Assembly (NCBI GenBank): GCA_023430045.1
Contig: JAEZCF010000056.1
Location: 1 to 64,000 of the forward strand
DNA: 64,000 nt
Reading direction: 5' to 3'
DNA from: Pseudomonadota bacterium
GTDB lineage: Bacteria > Pseudomonadota > Gammaproteobacteria > Xanthomonadales > Xanthomonadaceae
Shown here: positions 15,790-23,819 of the stretch, in pieces
Layout of the letters: each line of letters opens with the position of its first letter
Position numbering within the stretch: position 1 is the stretch's first letter
The notes under the pieces: generated by a model
What the model was told of the DNA's origin: nothing
The model's input: the letters and a program-made list of their open reading frames with translations, nothing else
Databases searched by the model: none
Made by a program: the position numbers and the translations under genes

Positions 15790-17631
15790 CTACTCGCCTG
15801 CCGTATCCGGCTCGGGCAGTCCATGAAGGTTAGCGTAGATACGCGCGGCAAGGGCATCGTTGATCCCATCCACCTTGGCGATTTCCGCTTCGCCGGCCGC
15901 CTTGAGGCCGATCAGGCCACCGAAATGCCGCAGCAGATTCGCGCGCCGTCGCGGGCCAATGCCCGGAATATCCTCCAGCTTGCTGGTCATGCGGGCCTTC
16001 TGCCGGCGTCCGCGATGTCCAGTGATGGCGAAGCGATGCGCCTCATCGCGCACCTGCTGGATGAACTGCAGCGCCGGTGAGGCCGCGCCCGGACGCAGTT
16101 CGCGCCCGTCCGGCAGCACCAGCGCCTCATGGCCGGCGCGGCGCTCCACGCCCTTGGCAACGCCGACCAGCAGCACACCTTCCACGCCCAGGTCCGCCAG
16201 CGCGGCCTGGGCCTGCGCCAGCTGGCCGGCGCCACCGTCGATCAGCAGCACATCGGGCAACACGCCCTGCTCTTCCACCGCGCGCCGGAACCGGCGATCG
16301 ATGGCCTGCCGCATGGCGGCGTAATCATCCCCGGGTTCGATGCCGCTGATGTTGAAACGCCGGTACTGCGCTTTCACCGGGCCTGCAGCATCGAACACCA
16401 CGCACGAAGCCACGGTCGCCTCGCCCATGGTGTGGCTGATGTCGAAGCATTCCACCCGCTTGACCGGCTCGGCCAGGCCGAGCAGTTCGCGCACGGCTTC
16501 GCTGCGTGCGTGCTGGGAATCACGACTGTTCAGTTCACTGGCCAGGGTGAGCTGGGCATTGCGGCTGGCCAGCTCCAGATAGCCCGCACGTTCGCCGCGC
16601 ACGTTCCACTTCAGCTGTACCCTGCGTTCGGCCGACGCCGACAGCGCCACCTCCAGCAGCGAGGCATCGGGAATTTCCCGGTCCAGCAGGATCTCGCGTG
16701 GCGGCTCGAATTCGACGTAGTACTGCGAAACGAACGCCCCCAGCACTTCCTCCGGACTCTCTTCGCCATTGGTACGTGGAAAGAATGGCCGCGTACCCAG
16801 GTTGCGGCCATCGCGGAAGGCAAGCAACAGCACGCAGGCCTGCGCTCCCCGGGTGGCCACGGCCAGCACATCCAGGTCCGCCGCGCGCCCGTCCACGTAC
16901 TGGCGGGTCTGCATGCTGCGCAGCGATGCCACCAGGTCACGCAGCCGCGCGGCCTGCTCGAATTCCAACGCTTCGCTGGCCGCCTGCATCTGCGTGCCCA
17001 GCTCTCGGGTCAGCTCGTCGCTCTTGCCTTCCAGGAACATCGCCGCACGACGCGTCGCTTCGGCATACTCATCGGCCGGCACCAGGTCCACGCAGGGCGC
17101 GCTGCAGCGGCCGATCTGGTACTGCAGGCAGGGCCGCGAACGGTTGCGGAACACGCTGTCCTCGCAGTTGCGCAGCTTGAACAGCTTGTGCATCAGGTTC
17201 AGCGTTTCACGTACTGCGGTGACACCGGGATAGGGTCCGAAGTAACGCCCGGGGATGGCGCGCGGCCCCCGATGCAGGGCGATACGCGGCCATTGCTCGC
17301 GCGTCAGCAGCACATGCGGATAGGTCTTGTCGTCACGCAGGGACACGTTGTAACGCGGCGACAGCGATTTGATCAGCTGGTTTTCCAGCAGCAGCGCTTC
17401 GCCTTCGGAACGGGTAACCGTCACGTCCATGCGCGCGATCTGCGACAGCATCGACATGATGCGCGCGTTCTTGGGACTCCCATTGAAGTAGCTGCCCACG
17501 CGGTTGCGCAGCGCGCGGGCCTTGCCGACATACAGCAGGGTGTCGTCGGCGGCGTACATGCGATACACGCCGGGGGCGGTACTCAAGCGCGCAGCGAAGG
17601 CCTTGCCATCGAATGCGGGTACATCGTTCAT
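15790..17631 (-). CDS. uvrC: Excinuclease ABC subunit C
   Basis: This 613-residue protein makes both incisions in nucleotide excision repair with UvrA and UvrB. It has an N-terminal GIY-YIG nuclease domain (GVYRMYAADDTLLYVGKA), a UVR motif that binds UvrB near residue 205, an RNase H-like domain with FDISHTMGEATVASCVVFD and LLIDGGAGQL, and a C-terminal helix-hairpin-helix (LEDIPGIGPRRRANLLRHFG). The length fits UvrC. It overlaps the upstream NHL protein gene by four bases. Confidence 0.97.
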   Translation of the reverse strand: MNDVPAFDGKAFAARLSTAPGVYRMYAADDTLLYVGKARALRNRVGSYFNGSPKNARIMSMLSQIARMDVTVTRSEGEALLLENQLIKSLSPRYNVSLRDDKTYPHVLLTREQWPRIALHRGPRAIPGRYFGPYPGVTAVRETLNLMHKLFKLRNCEDSVFRNRSRPCLQYQIGRCSAPCVDLVPADEYAEATRRAAMFLEGKSDELTRELGTQMQAASEALEFEQAARLRDLVASLRSMQTRQYVDGRAADLDVLAVATRGAQACVLLLAFRDGRNLGTRPFFPRTNGEESPEEVLGAFVSQYYVEFEPPREILLDREIPDASLLEVALSASAERRVQLKWNVRGERAGYLELASRNAQLTLASELNSRDSQHARSEAVRELLGLAEPVKRVECFDISHTMGEATVASCVVFDAAGPVKAQYRRFNISGIEPGDDYAAMRQAIDRRFRRAVEEQGVLPDVLLIDGGAGQLAQAQAALADLGVEGVLLVGVAKGVERRAGHEALVLPDGRELRPGAASPALQFIQQVRDEAHRFAITGHRGRRQKARMTSKLEDIPGIGPRRRANLLRHFGGLIGLKAAGEAEIAKVDGINDALAARIYANLHGLPEPDTAGE

Positions 17632-19043
17632 TCGGTGATCGGCACCTCGCTGAGCACGCCGCTGGCGGGATCGAAACGCAGCACGACATGCGCATCCGTT
17701 TCAGCGATCCATACCGCGCCGGCACCGGCGGCCAGGCCCGCGGGTCCCTGAAGGCGACGCGGCAACGGCTGGGTGGACAGTTCGCCGCCCCCCAGCCGCA
17801 GCATGCGCAGACATCCGTTGCCGGTATCGGCGATCCACAGCAGCGGTGCGTCGGGGCTCAGCGCGATCGCCTGCGGGAACTGCAGGCTGGCGCGGCTGCG
17901 CGGTCCATCCTCGCCACCATGGCTCCACATCCCCTGCCCCACCAGCGTCTGCACCAGATCGCCGCGCAGCTGCAGGCTGCGTACCGAAGATCCCAGCGCA
18001 TCGGCCACGTACAGCACCTGCTGGATCACCGCCAGCGCGGTCGGCTGCGCGAACGCCGCCAGCTGGCCACTGCCATCGCGTTCGTCGATCGCGCCACTGC
18101 CCGCGCGCCGCTGCAGGTGGCGGTTGCCGAGGTGATAACTCCAGATGCGGTTGTCGCCGGCCATGGCGATGTGCATTTCGTTGTCGGCCAGCGCCAGCCC
18201 CGTGGGATGGTTGAGCTGTACGCCGCGCGCATCGGGCACCGGACCCTCGCTCGGCTCGCCCGGGCGGCCATTGCCGCACAACGTATCGACCTGCCCGGTG
18301 GAAAGGTTGATGCGGCGCAGGGCATGGTTGCCGGTGTCGGCCACGTACAGGCATTCGCGCTCCAGCACCAGCGCCTGCGGGCGGTTGAAGGCCGCCTCCA
18401 GCGGGCCGCCATCCATCAGGTCGGCGGTACCCTGGCCGAACTGGCGCAGGATGCGGCCGCCATGCGTGCATTCCAGCACCCGGTGATGGCCGGTATCGGC
18501 GATGTACAGCCGCTCGCCGCTTACGGCCAGGCCGGTCGGGAAGGACAGCAGCAGCCGCGGTTCCGGATTAAGTTCGCGCGGCGGTTGGCTGACCGGCGCG
18601 GGCAGGGTTCCACACAGCGCGGCAAGGCTGCGCTCCAGTTCGCCTGGCTGCCCCAGGCCGACCAGGCGGTGACCGCTTTCGCGCCCGTACGCATCCAGCA
18701 GCACAACGGTCGGCCACGCGGTGATGCCGAAGCGCCGCCAGCCGTCCCAATCGGCATCCAGCAGCGCCGGGGAATTGAGCCCCTGGCGGCGCAGCAGCTT
18801 CAAAGCACCCGCTTCTTCGCGCTCGAAATCAAAGCGCGGCACCTGCAATACCAGTACCTGCAGGCGGCCGGGATGGCGCGACTGCCAGTTGGCCAGCTCC
18901 GCAAGGCGCTGCGCGCACCACACCGAGGCGGCATTGACGAAGGCCAGCGCAACCGGTTGCCCACGCAGTTCGGCAAGGGTGGATGGACTGGCATTGAGCC
19001 AGGTGGCGAACTCGGGAAGGTCCTGGACGGGCTGGGCGTTCAT
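17628..19043 (-). CDS. Thioredoxin-like domain fused to NHL-repeat propeller
   Basis: A 471-residue protein with an N-terminal thioredoxin-like domain (about 1-140) and a C-terminal beta-propeller of NHL repeats, recognisable by recurring GDxLYIADTGNHR-like units (LYIADTGHHRVLE, LYVADTGNHALRR, LWIADTGNGCLRM). The organisation recalls NHLRC2-type proteins. The site where a CxxC would stand reads VWCAQRL, a single cysteine, so disulphide exchange is unlikely. No signal peptide is seen. The role is unknown; the overlap with uvrC suggests co-transcription. Confidence 0.82.
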   Translation of the reverse strand: MNAQPVQDLPEFATWLNASPSTLAELRGQPVALAFVNAASVWCAQRLAELANWQSRHPGRLQVLVLQVPRFDFEREEAGALKLLRRQGLNSPALLDADWDGWRRFGITAWPTVVLLDAYGRESGHRLVGLGQPGELERSLAALCGTLPAPVSQPPRELNPEPRLLLSFPTGLAVSGERLYIADTGHHRVLECTHGGRILRQFGQGTADLMDGGPLEAAFNRPQALVLERECLYVADTGNHALRRINLSTGQVDTLCGNGRPGEPSEGPVPDARGVQLNHPTGLALADNEMHIAMAGDNRIWSYHLGNRHLQRRAGSGAIDERDGSGQLAAFAQPTALAVIQQVLYVADALGSSVRSLQLRGDLVQTLVGQGMWSHGGEDGPRSRASLQFPQAIALSPDAPLLWIADTGNGCLRMLRLGGGELSTQPLPRRLQGPAGLAAGAGAVWIAETDAHVVLRFDPASGVLSEVPITE

Positions 19044-19117
19044 GCCTTGATTATGCCGGAGTCGAGGTCATGCAAGCGTCGTGCCGGCATGGCAGGCGGT
19101 GGGCGGCAAACACCGGG

Positions 19118-19141
19118 GTGCCGGCCAGCGGCCGGCGCTAC
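19118..19141 (-). repeat. SMAG-type palindrome overlapping the end of kdsB
   Basis: On the minus strand GTAGCGCCGGCCGCTGGCCGGC forms a stem of GCCGGCC and GGCCGGC. The TAG of its GTAG head is the stop codon of kdsB. Confidence 0.65.
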
Positions 19142-19911
19142 CGGGCCTGGCTGGCGGCCAGCATGGCTTCGGCACGCTGCAGGTCTTCCGGGGTATCGAT
19201 GCCGGGGGGGAACGGCGCCGGCGACAGCGCCACGCTGATCGGGAAACCCGCCTCCAGCACACGCAGCTGCTCCAGCGATTCCATGCGTTCCAGGGCACCC
19301 GGCGGCATCGCCGCGAACTGCTGCAGGAAGCTCGCACGATAGCCGTAGATGCCGATGTGACGCAGCCATTGCGCGCCTTCGGGCAATTCCTCGCGGCTGC
19401 GCGCGAAACCGTCGCGATGCCACGCGATCGGGGCGCGGCTGAAGTACATCGCCTCGTTGCGCGCATTGCGCACCAGCTTGACCACGTTGGGATCGAACAG
19501 CGTTTCAGCATCCTCCACCGGCGTGGCCAGGGTCGACATCGGTGCCTGACCGTCCACCAGTGCCTTGGCCACCGCACGAATGCCTTCGGCCGGTGCGAAG
19601 GGTTCGTCACCCTGCAGGTTCACCACCACCGTATCGCCGCTCCAGCCGGCGATGCGCGCGCATTCGGCCAGGCGATCAGTGCCCGACGCGTGCGCGGTAC
19701 TGGTCATCGCCACCCGCACCTCGTCCAGCCCGTCCAGCGCCTCGGCGATACGCACATCGTCAGTCGCCACCCACACCTCGCGGGCGCCCGCCTGCAGCGC
19801 GCGACGCGCCACATGCAGCACCAGCGGTTCGCCGCCCAGCGGCCGCAGTGGCTTGCCCGGCAACCGGGATGCAGCGAAGCGGGCGGGAATGGCAACAACG
19901 AATCCGGTCAT
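19138..19911 (-). CDS. kdsB: 3-deoxy-manno-octulosonate cytidylyltransferase
   Basis: A 257-residue enzyme that activates KDO as CMP-KDO for the lipopolysaccharide inner core. The N-terminal nucleotide loop VVAIPARFAASRLPGKPL, then VWVATDDVRI, VNLQGDEPF and the late FPPGIDTPEDLQRAE are diagnostic. The start at 19911 is chosen because the beta strand and nucleotide loop begin at once. It lies downstream of lpxK on the same strand, completing a lipid A/KDO operon. Its TAG stop belongs to a SMAG palindrome. Confidence 0.96.
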   Translation of the reverse strand: MTGFVVAIPARFAASRLPGKPLRPLGGEPLVLHVARRALQAGAREVWVATDDVRIAEALDGLDEVRVAMTSTAHASGTDRLAECARIAGWSGDTVVVNLQGDEPFAPAEGIRAVAKALVDGQAPMSTLATPVEDAETLFDPNVVKLVRNARNEAMYFSRAPIAWHRDGFARSREELPEGAQWLRHIGIYGYRASFLQQFAAMPPGALERMESLEQLRVLEAGFPISVALSPAPFPPGIDTPEDLQRAEAMLAASQAR

Positions 19912-19951
19912 GCGGAGGCTCTCTCGATCAAGGTCCAAAACGCGCGACAGA

Positions 19952-20971
19952 TCATCCCGCGCGCAGCTTTTCCAGCCGGTCGGTCAACGCCACCCAGAAG
20001 GCGGCGGGAAGCTCGGCCTGCAACGGCACGGCGAAATGCCAGTCGTTGGCGAACGCGCGGCACTTCACTGCATCCTTTTCGGTCATCAGCACCGGCAGTT
20101 CGCTGCCGAAGCTCAGGTCCTGCGGCTGGTAGGCGTGATGGTCGCCGAACGCATGCGGAACCACGCCGATGCGTGCAGCGCGCAGCATGTCGAAGAAACG
20201 CTGGGGATGGGCGATGCCGGCGACCGCATGCACGCGTTGGCCGGCAAACATGGCCAACGGACGCAGGCGCCCGCCGGCCAGCGGCTGCGCGCTGTCGATC
20301 TTCAGGGTCATCGACCATTGGCCGAAACCGCACGAATCCACCGCCGCCCCTGGTGGCGTCGCGCCCAGGTTGACCACCCGGAAATCGCACCCGGTCGCGC
20401 GCGCCACCGGCTCGCGCAGCGGTCCAGCCGGCAACAGCAGGCCGTTGCCGTACCGTCGCTGCGCGTCGATCACTTCGATCTCGATATCACGTGCCAGCCG
20501 GTAATGCTGCAGGCCGTCGTCGCAGACGATCACATCACAGCCGGCTTCTATGAGTGCCTTGCCAGCGGCCACGCGGTCGGCATCCACGCGTACCGGAACG
20601 CCGGCCTTCCAGGCGATCAGCACCGGCTCATCACCGCCCAGCGCGACGGGCGTGTCGGCCTCCACCCAGCGTGCGGTATCAGCCTGCTCGCGTCCGTAGC
20701 CGCGGCTGGCCACGCCCGGTTTCCAGCCGGCGGCCTGCAGCCGCTGCACCAGGGCGATGGTCAGGGGCGTCTTGCCGGTGCCGCCGGCGGTGATGTTGCC
20801 CACCACGATGACCGGCACCGGCAACTGCCGCTGCCTGAGCCAGCCGCGCCGGTACAGCCGCCGGCGCAGGCCGCTGGCCAGCCCGTACAGCGGACTGAGC
20901 AGGCGCATGCCCAACGGCACACGTGAACCGTCGTACCAGTAGGCCGGAGTCTGCGTTCCCTTGCTGGACAT
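19952..20971 (-). CDS. lpxK: Tetraacyldisaccharide 4'-kinase
   Basis: A 339-residue membrane-associated kinase that phosphorylates the 4' position of the lipid A disaccharide. An N-terminal hydrophobic stretch (LLSPLYGLASGL) is followed by the P-loop VVGNITAGGTGKTPLTIAL, SRGYGR, and the conserved VIVCDDGLQHYRLARDIEI block. It overlaps msbA by one base, as in many gamma-proteobacteria, so synthesis and export of lipid A are coupled. Confidence 0.96.
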   Translation of the reverse strand: MSSKGTQTPAYWYDGSRVPLGMRLLSPLYGLASGLRRRLYRRGWLRQRQLPVPVIVVGNITAGGTGKTPLTIALVQRLQAAGWKPGVASRGYGREQADTARWVEADTPVALGGDEPVLIAWKAGVPVRVDADRVAAGKALIEAGCDVIVCDDGLQHYRLARDIEIEVIDAQRRYGNGLLLPAGPLREPVARATGCDFRVVNLGATPPGAAVDSCGFGQWSMTLKIDSAQPLAGGRLRPLAMFAGQRVHAVAGIAHPQRFFDMLRAARIGVVPHAFGDHHAYQPQDLSFGSELPVLMTEKDAVKCRAFANDWHFAVPLQAELPAAFWVALTDRLEKLRAG

Positions 20972-22719
20972 CAGGCCTGCCTTTCGCGGAACTGCATGTT
21001 GTACAGGCGCTCGTACAGCCCACCCATCGCCAGCAGCTCGGCGTGCGTGCCACGCTCGACGATCCGTCCCTGGTCCATCACCAGTACCTGGTCGGCATGT
21101 TCGATGGTGGACAGGCGGTGTGCGATCACCAGCGTGGTGCGTTCGGGCATCAGCCGCTGCAGCGCATCCTGCACCAGGCGTTCGGATTCGTTGTCCAGCG
21201 CGGCGGTGGCCTCATCCAGGATCAGGATCGGCGCATCGCGCAGGATCGCGCGGGCGATGGCCAGGCGCTGGCGCTGGCCGCCGGACAGCAGCGCACCGTT
21301 CTCGCCTACCGGCGTGTCCAGCTGCTGCGGCAGGCGCTCGATGAATTCCCAGGCATTGGCGGCCTCGGCCGCCGCACGTATCTGCCCTTGGTCGGCATCC
21401 ATGCCATAGGCGATGTTCGCGCCGATGGTGTCGTCGAACAGCATCACCTTCTGGCCCACCATGGCCACCTGACGACGCAGGTCTGCGAGCGGATAGTCAT
21501 CCAGCGCCACGCCATCCAGGGTGATGCGCCCACCGCTGGGTTCGTAGAAGCGCGGCACCAGCCGGATCAGGCTGGTCTTGCCGCTGCCGGACCGCCCCAC
21601 CACGGCGGTCACGGTGCCCGGACGGGCCACGAAACTGATGTCATCCAGAGCCGTACCGGCATCCTCGCGGTAGCGCAGCATCACATGCTCGAACGCCAGT
21701 TCGCCGCGCGAGCGCTCGATACGGTGCGTGCCCTGATCGCGCTCGACCGGCATGTCCAGGATCGAGAACAGGCGCTCGGCGGCAGCCACGCCACGGGAGA
21801 TCGATGACTGCACACTGGTCAGACGGCGCAGCGACGGGATGATCGCCATCATGGAGATCATCAGGCCCATGAACTGCCCTGCGTTGAGCCGGCCCGCCAG
21901 CGCTTCGCGCGTGGACACCCATACGATCACCGCCAGCGCCAGCGCAGCCAGGAACTGCACGGTGCTGGACGCTGCTGCACGCGTCGTCTCCACCTTCATG
22001 TTCAGCCCCAGCATGCGGTTGGCCAACCTTGCATAGCGGCCGATCTCCTGCTCCTGGGTGCCGTGTACCTTGACTTCCTGCTGCGCGGCCAGCGACTGCT
22101 CGGCCGTGGCCGCCATGGTGCCCATGCCATCCTGGATGCCGCGGCTTATGCGCCGGTAGCGCTTGCCCACGTAGGACACGATCAGGCCGATGAGTGGCAC
22201 CACGACCAGCATCGCCAGAGTGACCTTGACGCTCATCTGCAGCATTACGGCCAGCATTCCAACAATGGTCAGCGTATCGGCCACCATGGTCTTCAACGCA
22301 TCCGCGCTGGCCTGGGTGACCTGTTCGGTATCGAAGTTCAGGCGACTGACCATCACCGGGGTGGATTCGGTGTCGAAATGGCCCGATGGCAGGTGCAGAT
22401 ACTTCTCCAGCACCTGCTCGCGCAGGTCGCGCACCACACTGCGACCGGTGCGGGCCAGGGTGTAATCACTGACGAAGGTCGCCATGCTGCGTGCCACGAA
22501 GAGACCAAGGATGGTCAGCGGCAGGATCACCGCCATGCGCGGCTCGGGGTTCACGAAGCCACGGTTGACCAGCGGATCCATCAACTTGGTGAAGTGATAG
22601 CCGGCCAGGGCCTCCACCACCATCGCCACCACCGCGGCCACCATGAATACCCAGTAAGCCTTCGTATAGCCCAGCAGGCGCTTGTAGATCGGCCAGACGG
22701 GCGCGTGTTTGGAACTCAT
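20971..22719 (-). CDS. msbA: Lipid A export permease/ATP-binding protein MsbA
   Basis: This 582-residue half-transporter flips lipid A-core across the inner membrane. Six membrane helices fill the first 320 residues, followed by an ABC domain with Walker A VVGRSGSGKTSL, signature LSGGQRQRLAIARAIL, Walker B ILILDEATAALD and switch His in VIAHRLST. The position between exbD and lpxK is the standard Xanthomonadaceae order. Confidence 0.96.
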   Translation of the reverse strand: MSSKHAPVWPIYKRLLGYTKAYWVFMVAAVVAMVVEALAGYHFTKLMDPLVNRGFVNPEPRMAVILPLTILGLFVARSMATFVSDYTLARTGRSVVRDLREQVLEKYLHLPSGHFDTESTPVMVSRLNFDTEQVTQASADALKTMVADTLTIVGMLAVMLQMSVKVTLAMLVVVPLIGLIVSYVGKRYRRISRGIQDGMGTMAATAEQSLAAQQEVKVHGTQEQEIGRYARLANRMLGLNMKVETTRAAASSTVQFLAALALAVIVWVSTREALAGRLNAGQFMGLMISMMAIIPSLRRLTSVQSSISRGVAAAERLFSILDMPVERDQGTHRIERSRGELAFEHVMLRYREDAGTALDDISFVARPGTVTAVVGRSGSGKTSLIRLVPRFYEPSGGRITLDGVALDDYPLADLRRQVAMVGQKVMLFDDTIGANIAYGMDADQGQIRAAAEAANAWEFIERLPQQLDTPVGENGALLSGGQRQRLAIARAILRDAPILILDEATAALDNESERLVQDALQRLMPERTTLVIAHRLSTIEHADQVLVMDQGRIVERGTHAELLAMGGLYERLYNMQFRERQA

Positions 22720-23138
22720 TGACGCACCTCGGGAGCGGTTGCGATGGCGATGCGGCGGAAACCCAGCTGGCCCAGCGCATCCTGCGCGGTGACCACGGCC
22801 TGGTACGGCGTGCGTGCGTCGGCGCGCAGCAGCACGGTCTGCTCGCGGTTTTCTCCGGCCACCGCAGCGACGGTCTGCTTCACCGATTCGACATCGGTAC
22901 GCAGCACTTCCTGGTCGTTGACGAAATAACGGCCTTCGGCGTTCACCAGGATGCTCAGCGCGCGCGGCGGTTCAGCCGTTGCCTGCTGGCTGGCGTGCGG
23001 CAGCTGGATCTGCAGCGTGGAACGTGCGTCGAAGGTGGTGGTGACCACGAAGAAGATGATCAGCACCAGGATGACATCGATGAGCGGTACGAGGTCGATG
23101 TGCGGCTCATCGCCGGCACGTTCGTTGCGGATACGCAT
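22716..23138 (-). CDS. exbD: ExbD/TolR-family energy transducer
   Basis: A 140-residue inner-membrane protein with one N-terminal helix containing the functional Asp (DLVPLIDVILVLIIFFVVTT) and a periplasmic domain. With the ExbB/TolQ-type protein encoded just upstream it would form a proton-driven complex. Because it lies between comEC and msbA, it is the lipid-operon-linked ExbBD pair of xanthomonads rather than the tonB-linked set; its energised partner is not known. It overlaps msbA by four bases. Confidence 0.92.
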   Translation of the reverse strand: MRIRNERAGDEPHIDLVPLIDVILVLIIFFVVTTTFDARSTLQIQLPHASQQATAEPPRALSILVNAEGRYFVNDQEVLRTDVESVKQTVAAVAGENREQTVLLRADARTPYQAVVTAQDALGQLGFRRIAIATAPEVRQ

Positions 23139-23141
23139 CCG

Positions 23142-23816
23142 TCAGCCCTTGGCCGTGGCCGGGCGGGCGGTGGCAGCAGGTGCGGACGCGCGGGGTGCTG
23201 CGTTCATCACGCCGGGACGGCCATCGAGCGCGTCCAGCAGGGCCGACGCCTCCTGCTCCATCTCGATCACATAGCCGTTGATGCGACCCTTGAAGTAACG
23301 GTGGAACATCAGTGCGGGAATCGCCACGATCATGCCGGTCGCCGTGCATACCAGTGCCTTGCCGATACCGCCGGCCAGCTGGTTCACATCACCCACGCCA
23401 TGGTCGAGGATGCCCAGGAACATCTGGATCATGCCGACCACCGTGCCCAGCAGGCCCAGCAGCGGACCGGCCGAAGCGATCGTACCCAGCGCGTTGAGGA
23501 ACCGCTCCATGCGATGCACCAGATGGCGACCAGCGTCTTCGATGCGCTCACGGACCTGGTCGCGCGGGCGGTTGCGTGCCTCCAGCGCGGCGGCCAGCAA
23601 CGCGCCCAGCGGCGAATTGGCACGCAGCGCCTGCACGTGCGCCGGGTCCAGCTTGCCGCGCGCCGCCCAGCTGCGCACTTCCTGCCCGAGTCCGGGCGGC
23701 AGCACCTCGTTGCGGCGCAGGGACCAGAAACGCTCCAGGATGATCGCCAAAGCCAGTACGCCCAGCAGCAGCAGCGGCAGCATCGGCCAGCCACCGGCCT
23801 TGACCAGTTCCCACAC
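23142..23816 (-). CDS. exbB: MotA/TolQ/ExbB proton channel family protein
   Basis: A 224-residue protein with three membrane helices. The first is at residues 10-30, and the last two form the proton channel bundle in PLLGLLGTVVGMIQMF and GKALVCTATGMIVAIPALM. Both carry the conserved small and Thr residues of ExbB. It ends three bases before exbD. Together they make a proton-motive-force-driven pair; the gene names follow family convention. Confidence 0.92.
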   Translation of the reverse strand: MWELVKAGGWPMLPLLLLGVLALAIILERFWSLRRNEVLPPGLGQEVRSWAARGKLDPAHVQALRANSPLGALLAAALEARNRPRDQVRERIEDAGRHLVHRMERFLNALGTIASAGPLLGLLGTVVGMIQMFLGILDHGVGDVNQLAGGIGKALVCTATGMIVAIPALMFHRYFKGRINGYVIEMEQEASALLDALDGRPGVMNAAPRASAPAATARPATAKG

Positions 23817-23819
23817 GTT

